In this document: positions 8,952 through 17,920 of the stretch, one piece after another
Layout of the letters: each line of letters begins with the position of its first letter
How positions within the stretch are numbered: the stretch's first letter is position 1
Source of the DNA: G020348385 sp964580235
GTDB taxonomy: Bacteria; Acidobacteriota; Aminicenantia; Aminicenantales; Aminicenantaceae
Reading direction: 5' to 3'
Assembly: GCA_964580235.1 (NCBI GenBank)
Contig: CAZOJY010000005.1
Span: forward strand, 1-57,014
DNA: 57,014 bases
Notes under the pieces: model-generated
Told to the model about the DNA's origin: nothing
The model's input: only the letters and a program-made list of their open reading frames with translations
The model's database searches: none
Translations under genes and position numbers: made by a program

Positions 8952-10199
8952 TCAATTTGAGAAATAGCCAGCGCGGTGGGCAACATTATACTTTTTCCCT
9001 TTCACCCTGACCTCGATCTCCTTGAATTTTCCGTCTGCGACATAGTTTTTTGGGCGGTAATAGATGAGATAATAGTTTTCGGAAGCATCCAGGGCCCGCT
9101 GGAAGGCATGAAGTGGGTTCGTTGAACTTATCACCAGGCCTCCTGTGGCCATGGCCATTTCTCTAAAGGCGCTGTAGATATCTTCGGAATGTTCTTCCAT
9201 CCGCACCCCTTCTTCTTCCACCGGTCGATCTATCAAGAATAGAAAATGAATCGATGTCGAGGCATCCGAATAGGCCCTTTTGACTTTATCGACATCGAAT
9301 GATTTCTCCCTGGTATAAAAGTCAAAAAGACCGGCCATCCGCTGAAGCATCGCAGGATTGTCCTGATATAGACTTTCAAACTGGCTGACCACTCTGGAAT
9401 CGATCTGGGGAATAAATTCACTCTGGTAGAACATGTAAACAAATTTTTGGCCCACTCTATTTTTAAGATATTTGGCAAAATCCAACAGCTTGAACTGGTC
9501 GACTCTTCGAAGATTATCCAGTTTGGCCAACACATCGGAATACTGCAGCAGCAGCATTTCAAGTTCCAGCGTTTCATCCTGAGGAGTCCCCCCGGGACGC
9601 GTGATGACAGGGGCAGATGTGCTCTGTGTGGCGTCTGCTCCCAAAGAAACGGCAAGCTTCTGAGAAACATCGGAAAGGATCCGGATTGTCTCTCTGTATT
9701 CCTGGTTTCCCTGTTCTATATCTCCCCTGACAATTCCTATGAGTTCTTTTACGATCTCCTGTTTCGGTTTGATGTTCAATGCCTCTTCTTTCATTCTGTA
9801 CGTTTGAAGAGGAGTGGTAATGTACAGCACATCCTGGGGCGAGAAAATATTATTGATGAAAAATTCCAGGCCTTCGCTGATCCGGGGCTGGTAGTTTGCC
9901 ACTTCAAAAAATAAAAAATAATTTCTTTTTGTGTCCGGACTGAATCGCCTTTTTTCCTCGCTGCGTTCCACAGACATTTTTTTGATAAGGTAAACGGCTT
10001 CGATTTTCTGAGAAATTCCCTCTTCCCATATTTCAAAATCCTTGATGGTCAAATCATCCACAAAGTTCGAGCCATCATAAACCCGAACCGGAACTTCTAT
10101 GTTCACAACGAGCGAAATTTCTTTAAATGCTTCTTGGGGAAAAACGGAGATGGTGATGCCGAAGAGAACCATAGATGTTATCAGCAATAACTTTTTCAC
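8952..10199 (-). CDS. VWFA-related domain exported protein
   Basis: A signal peptide (about 1-22) leads into the beta-strand segment typical of the VWFA-related family: VNIEVPVRVYDG, then a DLTIKDFEIWEEG block. The remainder resembles a degenerate von Willebrand A fold without a clear metal-binding site, ending in a beta domain near GYFSN. Such proteins are common in Acidobacteriota and are exported, but have no assigned function. The start codon is GTG with TAGGAGACGG upstream. A TATAAT at about 10259-10264 on the minus strand could be its -10 box. Confidence 0.8.
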   Translation of the reverse strand: MKKLLLITSMVLFGITISVFPQEAFKEISLVVNIEVPVRVYDGSNFVDDLTIKDFEIWEEGISQKIEAVYLIKKMSVERSEEKRRFSPDTKRNYFLFFEVANYQPRISEGLEFFINNIFSPQDVLYITTPLQTYRMKEEALNIKPKQEIVKELIGIVRGDIEQGNQEYRETIRILSDVSQKLAVSLGADATQSTSAPVITRPGGTPQDETLELEMLLLQYSDVLAKLDNLRRVDQFKLLDFAKYLKNRVGQKFVYMFYQSEFIPQIDSRVVSQFESLYQDNPAMLQRMAGLFDFYTREKSFDVDKVKRAYSDASTSIHFLFLIDRPVEEEGVRMEEHSEDIYSAFREMAMATGGLVISSTNPLHAFQRALDASENYYLIYYRPKNYVADGKFKEIEVRVKGKKYNVAHRAGYFSN

Positions 10200-10289
10200 T
10201 TCCGTCTCCTATGTGCCTTTATCATTGGACTCGCGCCACTTTTCATGGCTCTCTATTTATTATAGTACAATTGGAAAACAAAAATAGCC

Positions 10290-11441
10290 CTAGCAAATTT
10301 TTTTCACCCGGAGATAAGAAAGATAACCGATGACCAACAGAAAATTCAGGGTTGTGATCGAAAGGCGCATGAACGTGCCATATAGCTCCCTCCCAAGAAT
10401 ATCATACGAAAAAAAGGCAATGATTATTGCATTCAGCAAAAGCAAAATTTGCCATCCCTTAGGGAAGTGGGAGAAGTTATTAACAAGGATGGTTACTCCA
10501 AGGGCCGACATGAGCAGGGTGTAATCCCATCCAAGTGGAGAGACAAGAGGAATACAAATCAGAAGCACGCCACATTCCAGCACTTCGGGCCGGGTGAGTT
10601 TCCCTCCTCGAAAAATGAGGAAAAGAACAAGGAGGCCGAGCAATCCTGCGGCCGTTCCTGCTAAGATGAGAGAGAGAGTTTGATCGCCTGCCCATTTCAT
10701 GAAAAAACCTACCAGTGAGGTATTATCCGGGGTCGCCAGCAGTGCGGGAGTCGAGTGGGATAGAGTCGAGTACCATTCCCTGTGGACTGTCAGGTTTCCG
10801 TCGAAGCCATAGTAGATGGATGGAGCCAGGAAGGCAAAAAAGACAACAACAAAGCCCCCGAGAAGCACCCGCCATTTTTTCTTAACGATGAAATAAGGAA
10901 AAAAAATGATGGCATAGGGTTTCAAGGCCGATGCAATCCCCAGGAGACACCCCGCAAAAAACTTTCTTTTTGGCGATGATCTGCCGTTTTCTGAAGTGAT
11001 AAACCAAACCATTAGCAGCAGTATCACCGTTACCACGGCATTGATTTGTCCGAGTTCGATTTCTCTGAAGAAATATTTTGCGAGTACTAGAGGTGGGAGC
11101 AAAACAAGAGCTGCGGCCATTTTTTTAGGAAAATCGGTGAGTCTGTAGGACAGGATGAATAAAAAAACCGAACAGAAAACAACAAGCGCATACCACACCG
11201 CTTTGGCGGCATTCAGGGAAAGATAGGAAAGCGGGATATAAATGAGAGCTGAACTCGGAAAATATTTGAACATGTAATGTCCGTCTTCATAACGGTACAG
11301 CGTTTCTCCCCAGAGAATCCGTTCTCCGGCTTTATAATTGACCTCGAAGTCTGCCATCTTGCCTCTAACTTTGAACAGGAAGACCATCAAAAAGACAAGG
11401 AAGATAATCGGCAGAAAAACAGCCTTTTTTGCTCTCGTCAT
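10290..11441 (-). CDS. Glycosyltransferase family 87 / DUF2029 polyprenyl-phosphate mannosyltransferase-like membrane protein
   Basis: About ten hydrophobic helices run through this 383-residue protein. An exported loop near the first helix (MADFEVNYKAGERILWG) and the segment SALKPYAIIFFPYF are characteristic of GT87/DUF2029 proteins, which transfer sugars from polyprenyl-phosphate donors at the outer face of the membrane. Acceptor and sugar are unknown. The start at 11441 (MTRAKKAV) lies 12 bases after the stop of the GT9 gene, so the two form an operon. A longer reading to 11510 would overlap that gene by 58 bases and was rejected. Confidence 0.75.
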   Translation of the reverse strand: MTRAKKAVFLPIIFLVFLMVFLFKVRGKMADFEVNYKAGERILWGETLYRYEDGHYMFKYFPSSALIYIPLSYLSLNAAKAVWYALVVFCSVFLFILSYRLTDFPKKMAAALVLLPPLVLAKYFFREIELGQINAVVTVILLLMVWFITSENGRSSPKRKFFAGCLLGIASALKPYAIIFFPYFIVKKKWRVLLGGFVVVFFAFLAPSIYYGFDGNLTVHREWYSTLSHSTPALLATPDNTSLVGFFMKWAGDQTLSLILAGTAAGLLGLLVLFLIFRGGKLTRPEVLECGVLLICIPLVSPLGWDYTLLMSALGVTILVNNFSHFPKGWQILLLLNAIIIAFFSYDILGRELYGTFMRLSITTLNFLLVIGYLSYLRVKKIC

Positions 11442-11452
11442 GCGGTTTATCC

Positions 11453-12667
11453 CTACAGGTATTTGGCGACTTCTTGATAAACAAACCGGAAAGATAAGGA
11501 TTTCAAGCATTTATTATTGTTGCATGCGGATTTTCTGTGGTTGAATGCTGAGACGCAGGGGCTGCATGCGTAGTTGGCATAAAATACATGGGCATTTTTT
11601 CCAAGAGGCCCGTACAATTTCGGAGTTTCCGGTCCAAAAAAAACAAATGTTTTGATATCCGTTAGGGACGAAAAATGAACCGGGCCGCTGTCATTGGTGA
11701 TTAAAATATCAGCTATTTGATAAAGGTGAATAAGCTCGGGAAAAGAGGTTTTCCCTGTAAAATTCAAGCATTTTTTGGAATCTACAGCCCGGCAAATCCT
11801 TTCTGCAGAAGGCTTTTCCGCATCTATTCCTGTGATCATCACATAAATTCCCTCATGTTTTAGAAGAAGCTTTATGAGTTCTGTGTAGTTTTCGATGGGC
11901 CATTTCCGGATCGGAATGATGTCGCTGGCATTCGGATTGATGAGAATCAATTTTCTGGCCTGGGAAATTTCGCTGTTTTCTTCTAAAAGTTTGGAGCGGA
12001 CGGCCTTGAGAATATCGGGTGACAGCTCCACTTTGGGGATGGTTATATCCTCTTGGTTGACAGGGAATTTTGTCAGAGGAACATCTTCCGGAGAAGAATT
12101 AGCAGCATCGATCAAGTGCAGGATATTATGACCGATGTGAATGTGCGGGTTGTATGGAACCCTGTGCGTTAAAAAATTACCCCGGTACAATCCCTCTTGA
12201 TGAAACCCGTGATAGCCGACCCTTCCCCTTGCCCCGCTAAAATAACTCAATAGGGCCGTAAACCTTGCAAAAAGCTCCAGATCCAGAACGAGATCGAATT
12301 CTTCTTTTCGTAATTTTCTTATGGTTTTAAAAACGGAGAAGACAAAGACAAAAATATTTTTGTTGTCTATGGTGATGACATTTTCTTTTGGAATAACATC
12401 CAGTATGTCGATGGCATACCGGGTATCACGGAAAGTGAGAAAATACAGGGAAGCTTCGGGAAAAACTTTTTTTGTTTTCGCAAAGAGCGAACATGCCAGG
12501 ACGATACTCCCCATTTCCGACATTTCTATAAAAAGGATTTTCCCCGGATTTTTTACGGATGTTGGCCTGCGGAAAAATTTTCCCACCCGATGAAAACAAG
12601 AAAAGATGAAACAGAAAGGCACGCCGAACCGGCGGTCGATGAATCGCATCCAATCGACTTTCATCAT
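11453..12667 (-). CDS. Glycosyltransferase family 9 (heptosyltransferase-like)
   Basis: The 404-residue protein shows the two-domain GT9 plan. The N-terminal half has KILFIEMSEMGSIVL and FDLVLDLELFARFTALLSY, in place of the heptosyltransferase opening and the D-x-R/E loop. The C-terminal half has ILINPNASD, then TNDSGPVHFSSL and FFGPETPKLYGPLG, the donor-binding region. A cysteine-rich tail (C-SPC then C-NNKC) is seen in several environmental GT9 proteins. It should add a sugar to lipopolysaccharide core or a related glycan. It lies directly upstream of the GT87 gene in the same operon. Confidence 0.85.
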   Translation of the reverse strand: MMKVDWMRFIDRRFGVPFCFIFSCFHRVGKFFRRPTSVKNPGKILFIEMSEMGSIVLACSLFAKTKKVFPEASLYFLTFRDTRYAIDILDVIPKENVITIDNKNIFVFVFSVFKTIRKLRKEEFDLVLDLELFARFTALLSYFSGARGRVGYHGFHQEGLYRGNFLTHRVPYNPHIHIGHNILHLIDAANSSPEDVPLTKFPVNQEDITIPKVELSPDILKAVRSKLLEENSEISQARKLILINPNASDIIPIRKWPIENYTELIKLLLKHEGIYVMITGIDAEKPSAERICRAVDSKKCLNFTGKTSFPELIHLYQIADILITNDSGPVHFSSLTDIKTFVFFGPETPKLYGPLGKNAHVFYANYACSPCVSAFNHRKSACNNNKCLKSLSFRFVYQEVAKYL

Positions 12668-12793
12668 GCAGATTATATGGAAGATAACGGCAACTTACAA
12701 GAAACGCCCTTTGAGAAATCCTTTCTGATTGACACCTCCCCTATTCCTTGATATCCTTTTTTCGACTTAGATTGGGAAAATAAGGGGACGACA

Positions 12794-12853
12794 ATGAAAA
12801 AGTCAAACATTTCGAAATGGAATTTGCAATTCTTCGATAAGAGGGGAAAATGA
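12794..12853 (+). CDS. Possible 19-residue leader peptide coupled to the PilZ gene
   Basis: An ATG at 12794 follows AAGGGGA at a fair distance and opens 19 codons ending in TGA at 12851-12853, which overlaps the PilZ start as ATGA. The peptide is basic and hydrophilic. The ribosome binding site and the exact stop/start overlap suggest translational coupling. The reading is short enough to be chance. Confidence 0.35.
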   Translation: MKKSNISKWNLQFFDKRGK

Positions 12854-13152
12854 AAGAGAACTTTGATAATAACCAGGGGAAAAAAATAAAACGAGAACAT
12901 GATCGGACAGAAATTATTGTCGATGTAATCTATAAAGTTGTGTCACCAATAAAAGATGTAGCTTTGTCACAAAACTTCAGCTACGGAGGATTGTGTCTCC
13001 TGTTGAATAATGAGCTTCCTCCCGGAACAATTCTTGAGTTGAAATACAGGCTGCCGCATGAAGAATCCAGACTCATCGAGACGACTGTCGAAGTTGTCTG
13101 GCAGAGAAAAACAGATAAAGGCTACCTAACCGGAGTGAAGTACGAGCAATAA
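12850..13152 (+). CDS. PilZ domain protein (cyclic di-GMP binding)
   Basis: This 100-residue single-domain protein begins KKIKREHDRTEI, a form of the RxxxR element, and carries a weak version of the (D/N)xSxxG element (QNFSYGGLCL). PilZ domains bind cyclic di-GMP through these two motifs and control motility, adhesion or exopolysaccharide output. AGGGG lies six bases before ATG. It is divergent from the glycosyltransferase operon, so it may act on surface glycan production, which is inference. Confidence 0.8.
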   Translation: MKENFDNNQGKKIKREHDRTEIIVDVIYKVVSPIKDVALSQNFSYGGLCLLLNNELPPGTILELKYRLPHEESRLIETTVEVVWQRKTDKGYLTGVKYEQ

Positions 13153-13222
13153 AGACCTCATTTTGTTCAGTTATTGATGATAATCCCCTTCCTTTTATTC
13201 TCGGGATTGGGATGAGGATGTG

Positions 13223-13875
13223 TCAATTTGGCATTCTAGAAATAAGTTCTTCAAAAAGCTTTTTCACAAGATTTTTTCTTCTTGTTGACCTTATTCGATT
13301 CACAATCCTGCGCGCTCTACTGAACGAAAAACTTTTTGCAAATTCAACCTCCGGGAGGGCTCTAAATAGATTGGATTTTGCCGGACTCAAATAGAGGAAA
13401 TCTATGGAGAGGATATTCTCTTTTACTTTGTTCAAATTAGAGAGTAGCTCTTCTGGTAAATCGACTCAAATTTCACAGGGCTTTCTAAACCTCTTCTTGA
13501 GAACTCTATTTTAGTAGGAAGAGGTTTATCTATTCATGAAACAATCAAACCCAATCTCCATCTTTGAGTCGTTTCTGTTTGTTTATGTTCTGTGATGTGT
13601 TCAATTCCGATTTTTCTAACTCGAAGGATATCCATTAAGGGTTTTGAATTAAAGAGGCTATTAATTTTCTCACGAAGAAGTGAGACAGGTATGGATTGAA
13701 CATCTAAATCGATATCATTGGAATACCTCGGGCTCTTGAAAAAGAACCTCATGTTGCATCCTCCTTTCAATGCATAGAATCTCTTGTCCAGCTTTTGTGC
13801 CAGTTGACCCATAAATAAGAGGTGGAAGAGCTCCACATATTGTCTTGAGGATATATTCATAGCTTCGAACTCCAT
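13223..13875 (-). pseudogene. Decayed AbiEii/AbiGii-type nucleotidyltransferase toxin gene
   Basis: The first 113 codons (13534-13875) encode YALKGGCNMRFFFKSPRYS then NDIDLDV, the nucleotidyltransferase signature of AbiEii toxins. The frame meets TGA, yet reads on sensibly through it (IDKPLPTKIEFSRRG), then two more stops. A further open stretch in another frame (13223-13435) may hold a displaced C-terminal part. So one nonsense change and at least one frameshift disrupt the gene. No AbiEi antitoxin gene lies beside it. It is at the 3' side of tRNA-Thr. Confidence 0.75.
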
Positions 13876-13880
13876 AAAAC

Positions 13881-13909
13881 GTAATACCTATATTCGACAT
13901 ATATGTCAA
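13881..13909 (-). promoter_or_regulatory. Promoter overlapping a 12-bp palindrome before the decayed AbiEii gene
   Basis: On the minus strand TTGACA (13904-13909) and TATTAC (13881-13886) are 17 bases apart. The perfect palindrome GACATATATGTC (13896-13907) overlaps the -35 box, a typical operator position. Transcription would begin almost at the ATG at 13875, so the message would be nearly leaderless. Confidence 0.5.
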
Positions 13910-13993
13910 TAACAGGCATTTCAAACCCCCCAATGACAAACGTCTCTAGAGAGCTGTTGAAATAAAACTGTTCTAAATCTCACAAAAAAAGAG

Positions 13994-14067
13994 AGCCAGC
14001 AGGGGGATTCGAACCCCCGACCTACTGATTACGAATCAGTTGCTCTGGCCGACTGAGCTACACTGGC
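13994..14067 (-). tRNA. tRNA-Thr (anticodon CGU)
   Basis: A 74-base cloverleaf can be drawn: acceptor GCCAGTG with TGCTGGC, D arm with GCTC/GAGC, anticodon stem ACTGA/TCAGT around TTCGTAA (anticodon CGT at the DNA level), and T arm GGGGG/CCCCC around TTCGAAT. CCA is not encoded. It reads ACG codons. Confidence 0.95.
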
Positions 14068-14076
14068 CCTAAATGA

Positions 14077-14277
14077 TCAATCTTCCTCGTTCTCGTTAGC
14101 ATTCAATTTTTCCTGAACCATCTCCAGCTCTTTTTTCGCTTCTTCGAATAATTCCGATATAAAACCCAGAGTTTTAAGATCCACCGTCTCATTCATGGTT
14201 TTCCGCATCTTTTCGATCCGTGTCAGAAGCGCCTGTTCACGGCGCCGCAGCTGTTCAATGTACTCTTTGTTATCCAT
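14077..14277 (-). CDS. Small coiled-coil protein of unknown function
   Basis: The 66-residue product is highly charged and almost wholly helical, with heptad-like spacing (YIEQLRRREQALLTRIEKM and ELFEEAKKELEMVQEKL), so it should form a short coiled coil. AAGGAGG immediately precedes GTG-ATG; ATG 14277 is chosen, though the spacing is short. It ends ten bases before tRNA-Thr and is divergent from smc. No function can be assigned. Confidence 0.6.
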   Translation of the reverse strand: MDNKEYIEQLRRREQALLTRIEKMRKTMNETVDLKTLGFISELFEEAKKELEMVQEKLNANENEED

Positions 14278-14437
14278 CACCCTCCTTATAATTCTTTATT
14301 CCCACCACTTCCTTACGCCAGTATTTTTTCACTGGTTCTTTGCAATTGTCACCGAAATGAATAAAATATTGACTCAACGCAAATTTAATGAAAGATAAAT
14401 ATAGCGTGAAAAGTAAAAAAGTTCAACACCACAAAGA

Positions 14438-17400
14438 ATGATTATCAAAAAAATTGACCTCCAGGGTTTTAAATCCTTTCCCGAAAAAACTAAAATCATC
14501 TTCCATCCCGGAATAACCGTTATTATAGGCCCTAATGGGACCGGGAAGAGCAACATCCTGGATGCTATGATGTGGGTGCTTGGAGGAAAACGGCTGAAAT
14601 CCTTCCGAGGGGAACGGGGCACTGAGATCATTTTTAACGGCAGCCAAAAACAAGCCCCCATGAGCATGGCGGATGTGACTCTATCACTCGGAGATGGCGC
14701 TGGTCAGCTCAAGATCAACCACCGGTATTTTCGTTCGGGTGAGAGCGAATACCGGATGAACGGCAAGATCGTCCGGCTGAAAGACATCCAGGAAAACCTC
14801 TGGAAACAATCCATCGGAGATAAGGAGTATTTTGTCATCGAACAGGGCGCTATCGGTGTTTTTCTCTCCTCCAAACCGCAAGAAAAAAGGCTCCTGCTCG
14901 AGGAAGCGGCCGGCACGGCCTATTACAAGGATAAAAAAAGACAGGCCCAGAATAAGCTGGAAAACAGCGAACAAAATCTTACCCGCTTGGAGGATATCAT
15001 CGCAGAAGTCTTGAAGGCGAAAAATTCTCTCAAAAGACAGGCCAACGCCGCGATGCGCTACAGAAAGCTCCGGGAAAATATCCGCCAGCTCACCGCATTC
15101 AGCTTTCGGAAAAAAATCCATGAATTTGGAAAACAACAGGAAGAGACCCTGACCGCATATAACAAAAGTCTGAACAGAGAAAATCATATGTCTCTGAGGT
15201 TAAGGGAAGAGGAAGGAAATCTGGCCGCAAAGAGAAAGAAAATCTGGGAGCTGGAAAAATCCATAAAGGGGTCCAGCGATAATTTGTATGGGCTCAAGGC
15301 ACAAATCGCCATTTCCGTATCCGAAAAAGATAAGGAATCCAGGCGGGATGATTTTTTTGCGGATAAGATAAAAGAGGCAGAGTCGAGCCGGGAAGAGCTC
15401 GATCAGGAACTAAAATCCCTCAATCAAGCGCAGTCAAAGGCTCAAATACAGGTTGGACAACTTCAAGAAAATCTCCTTCAAATACAAAAAGATCTGGAAA
15501 AGGCTGAGAATATCAACCAATCCCTCAAGAGTGAATTGGATACAGGTCAGAAAAAAATCGAAACGCTGAGGAACGAACACCTCCAGCATCTTTCAGAATA
15601 TACCGAAATAAAAAATGAACGGGCAAAGACTGAAAAAGAATATGAACTCGTGACCCGCCAGCAGGAAAAATTGCAATCTCAGCTCGAAGAAGAAACAAAA
15701 ATTCAAGACTCAAAGGAAGAATCCTTTCGCCAGAAAAAAAAGGAGTTCGCCCAAATCCAGACACTTTTCGATCAGCGGACAGGAAAATTGCAAACGCTTC
15801 GGTCCGAGTATGAGCAATGCCAGGATTCTATCCAACAAATCCAGGAAAACATCGCAGACCTATCGTCGAAAAAAGAAAAAATTCATCATCAGCTTCATGC
15901 CTTAGAGAAGCTGGAGGAAACAGAACGGGCATCGGTCTTACCTTCCGACACCGGAGGGACACTCGGAATTCTGGCCGATCTTATAGAGGTGGAAGAAACA
16001 CGGGCCCCCATGATCGATCTTTTTTGGAAAGAAGAAACGAAAGCCTCGCTTATCGAAGCAGAGAAATTTCTGCATACACTCTCTGGAAAAGGAATCAAAG
16101 GAAGTTTTTTGCTACTCCATCCCCGAGAGAAAAAAGCTGCCGTTTCGAAATTCCATGGCAATCCTCTTGTTATCGGCCACCTCAAATCCCATATTCGTCC
16201 CTCTCAAAAAATTAAGAATAAACTCTCCCATCTGGAAGATGCGGTCGTCACCAACGACATCAAAAGCGCCGTTGAGCTCTGGCTGGATTATCCCTCCCTC
16301 AACTGCGTGACAACTGCGGGAGATATGTTGTTCTCCTCCGGCTTATTGAAGACAGGGGACTGGAAAGAAGGATTGCTGACCTTGAGACGAGAAAAAGAAA
16401 ACCTGCAGAAGAGAGCCAAGAGGCTGGATAATAAGATACAGCCCCTGACGCTCCAACTAAAAGAAAAAACCGAAGTAAAAACAGACCTGGAAGAAAAAAT
16501 ACAAAACCAATCTTCTCATATTGCAGAACTGACAAAAAAAATCGGGGATGCAGAAAAGGTGTTTCTTGTGGAAGAGACAGAGGCAAAAAAAATGGAAACA
16601 ACTGTATCCCTCATTAAAAAAGAGCTCGAAATTCTCGGCGAAGATAAAATCCAGCTTCAGAAAAGCCTCAGATCTTTCAAAACCAAAACAAAAAAAGTCA
16701 GAGAAAAAGAGGAAGGGCGGAAAAAAACAATCCAAATACAAGAGACAAATTTGGCGTCTTTGCAGAAAGCTTGGGAACAGGGCAGAAGGCGGTTTTTCGA
16801 ACTTAAATCAAAAACCGATCTTCTGGCCGAAAAAATCAATAATCTAACGGCTCAAATTCAAAGGTTGCAGCAGAGAAAAAAAACCATACGGGCAAAAATA
16901 GAATCTCTCGCTGTGGAAGTCCAAAAATCCAAAAAGGAAAAACAGCAGATCAAACAAAATATCCAGCATTTTGCCTCAGAAACACAGAGATTGAACAAAA
17001 AGCTGAAAGATAAAGAAAATCAACTCATCCAGGATGAAGCACTTTTCAAGCAAACACAAAATGAACTGAATGATCTCGAGGAAAGAGTGGAAAAGACGAG
17101 AAAAGATTCGGAATCCCGAAAGGAAGACCGGGTCCAATGGGAAATAAAAAAGGCCGAACATGAGCGGGATCTGGTAAACTTGGAGGAGTCCTGCTGGCAG
17201 GAAATCAAAAAAACTATCCAGGAAGTCAAAAAAGATATCACTCTTAAAGAAATCCCGGATGAAGATGTTGTTGGCTCTTTAGCCAGGGCCCAAGAACAGC
17301 TCCAGAATTTTAAGGCTGTCAATCTTATGGCAGAGGAAGAATATGACATCCACAAAAAACGATACGATTTCCTGATCAAAGAAAGAGGAGACTTACAGGA

Positions 17401-17917
17401 GTCTATCGCCTCGACGAGAGAAGCCATTAAAAAAATCGACCAGGAAAGCAAGTCGCAGTTTCTAAAAGCTGTGACAGAGGTGAACAAAAACTTCCAAGAA
17501 ATTTTTGGCACGCTTTTCGAGGGAGGCCGTGCGGAAGTGAAATTAACAGATCCCAGCCAGGTTTTAGAAAGCGGTGTGGATATTGTGGCCCAGCCGCCGG
17601 GCAAACGCGTCCAAAGTCTGAATCTGTTATCTGGCGGTGAACGGGCTTTGACAAGTCTGGCCTTTTTCTTTGCCCTCTTTCGATACAAACCCACTCCCTT
17701 TTGTCTGCTGGATGAAGTGGATTCGGCGCTGGATGAAGTCAACTTGGGACGCTTCCTCAACCTGATGAAAAAAGTGAAAGAGCGAACACAATTTATCCTG
17801 ATCACTCACAACTTTAAGACGATGGAAGTGGCAGATTATATTTACGGCACAACCATGGCCGAACCCAACATCACCAGCATTTACTCGATGAAAATCGAAG
17901 ATAAGGGAACTCCTTAA
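14438..17917 (+). CDS. smc: Chromosome segregation protein SMC
   Basis: The condensin core ATPase SMC organises and segregates the chromosome with ScpA and ScpB. The 1159-residue protein has the full plan. The N-terminal head has GPNGTGKSN (Walker A; Thr replaces the common Ser). Then come a long coiled coil (about 170-500), a hinge (about 505-640, starting GTLGILADLIEV), a second coiled coil (about 650-970), and a C-terminal head with LLSGGERALTSLAF (signature) and FCLLDEVDSALDE (Walker B). No good ribosome binding site is seen before ATG 14438. It is followed three bases later by the radical SAM gene. Confidence 0.95.
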   Translation: MIIKKIDLQGFKSFPEKTKIIFHPGITVIIGPNGTGKSNILDAMMWVLGGKRLKSFRGERGTEIIFNGSQKQAPMSMADVTLSLGDGAGQLKINHRYFRSGESEYRMNGKIVRLKDIQENLWKQSIGDKEYFVIEQGAIGVFLSSKPQEKRLLLEEAAGTAYYKDKKRQAQNKLENSEQNLTRLEDIIAEVLKAKNSLKRQANAAMRYRKLRENIRQLTAFSFRKKIHEFGKQQEETLTAYNKSLNRENHMSLRLREEEGNLAAKRKKIWELEKSIKGSSDNLYGLKAQIAISVSEKDKESRRDDFFADKIKEAESSREELDQELKSLNQAQSKAQIQVGQLQENLLQIQKDLEKAENINQSLKSELDTGQKKIETLRNEHLQHLSEYTEIKNERAKTEKEYELVTRQQEKLQSQLEEETKIQDSKEESFRQKKKEFAQIQTLFDQRTGKLQTLRSEYEQCQDSIQQIQENIADLSSKKEKIHHQLHALEKLEETERASVLPSDTGGTLGILADLIEVEETRAPMIDLFWKEETKASLIEAEKFLHTLSGKGIKGSFLLLHPREKKAAVSKFHGNPLVIGHLKSHIRPSQKIKNKLSHLEDAVVTNDIKSAVELWLDYPSLNCVTTAGDMLFSSGLLKTGDWKEGLLTLRREKENLQKRAKRLDNKIQPLTLQLKEKTEVKTDLEEKIQNQSSHIAELTKKIGDAEKVFLVEETEAKKMETTVSLIKKELEILGEDKIQLQKSLRSFKTKTKKVREKEEGRKKTIQIQETNLASLQKAWEQGRRRFFELKSKTDLLAEKINNLTAQIQRLQQRKKTIRAKIESLAVEVQKSKKEKQQIKQNIQHFASETQRLNKKLKDKENQLIQDEALFKQTQNELNDLEERVEKTRKDSESRKEDRVQWEIKKAEHERDLVNLEESCWQEIKKTIQEVKKDITLKEIPDEDVVGSLARAQEQLQNFKAVNLMAEEEYDIHKKRYDFLIKERGDLQESIASTREAIKKIDQESKSQFLKAVTEVNKNFQEIFGTLFEGGRAEVKLTDPSQVLESGVDIVAQPPGKRVQSLNLLSGGERALTSLAFFFALFRYKPTPFCLLDEVDSALDEVNLGRFLNLMKKVKERTQFILITHNFKTMEVADYIYGTTMAEPNITSIYSMKIEDKGTP

Positions 17918-17920
17918 AAT

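Noticed and set aside
11442..11510. Longer N-terminus for the GT87 protein
   Set aside because: It would overlap the GT9 coding region by 58 bases; the start at 11441 lies just after the GT9 stop and begins directly before the first helix.
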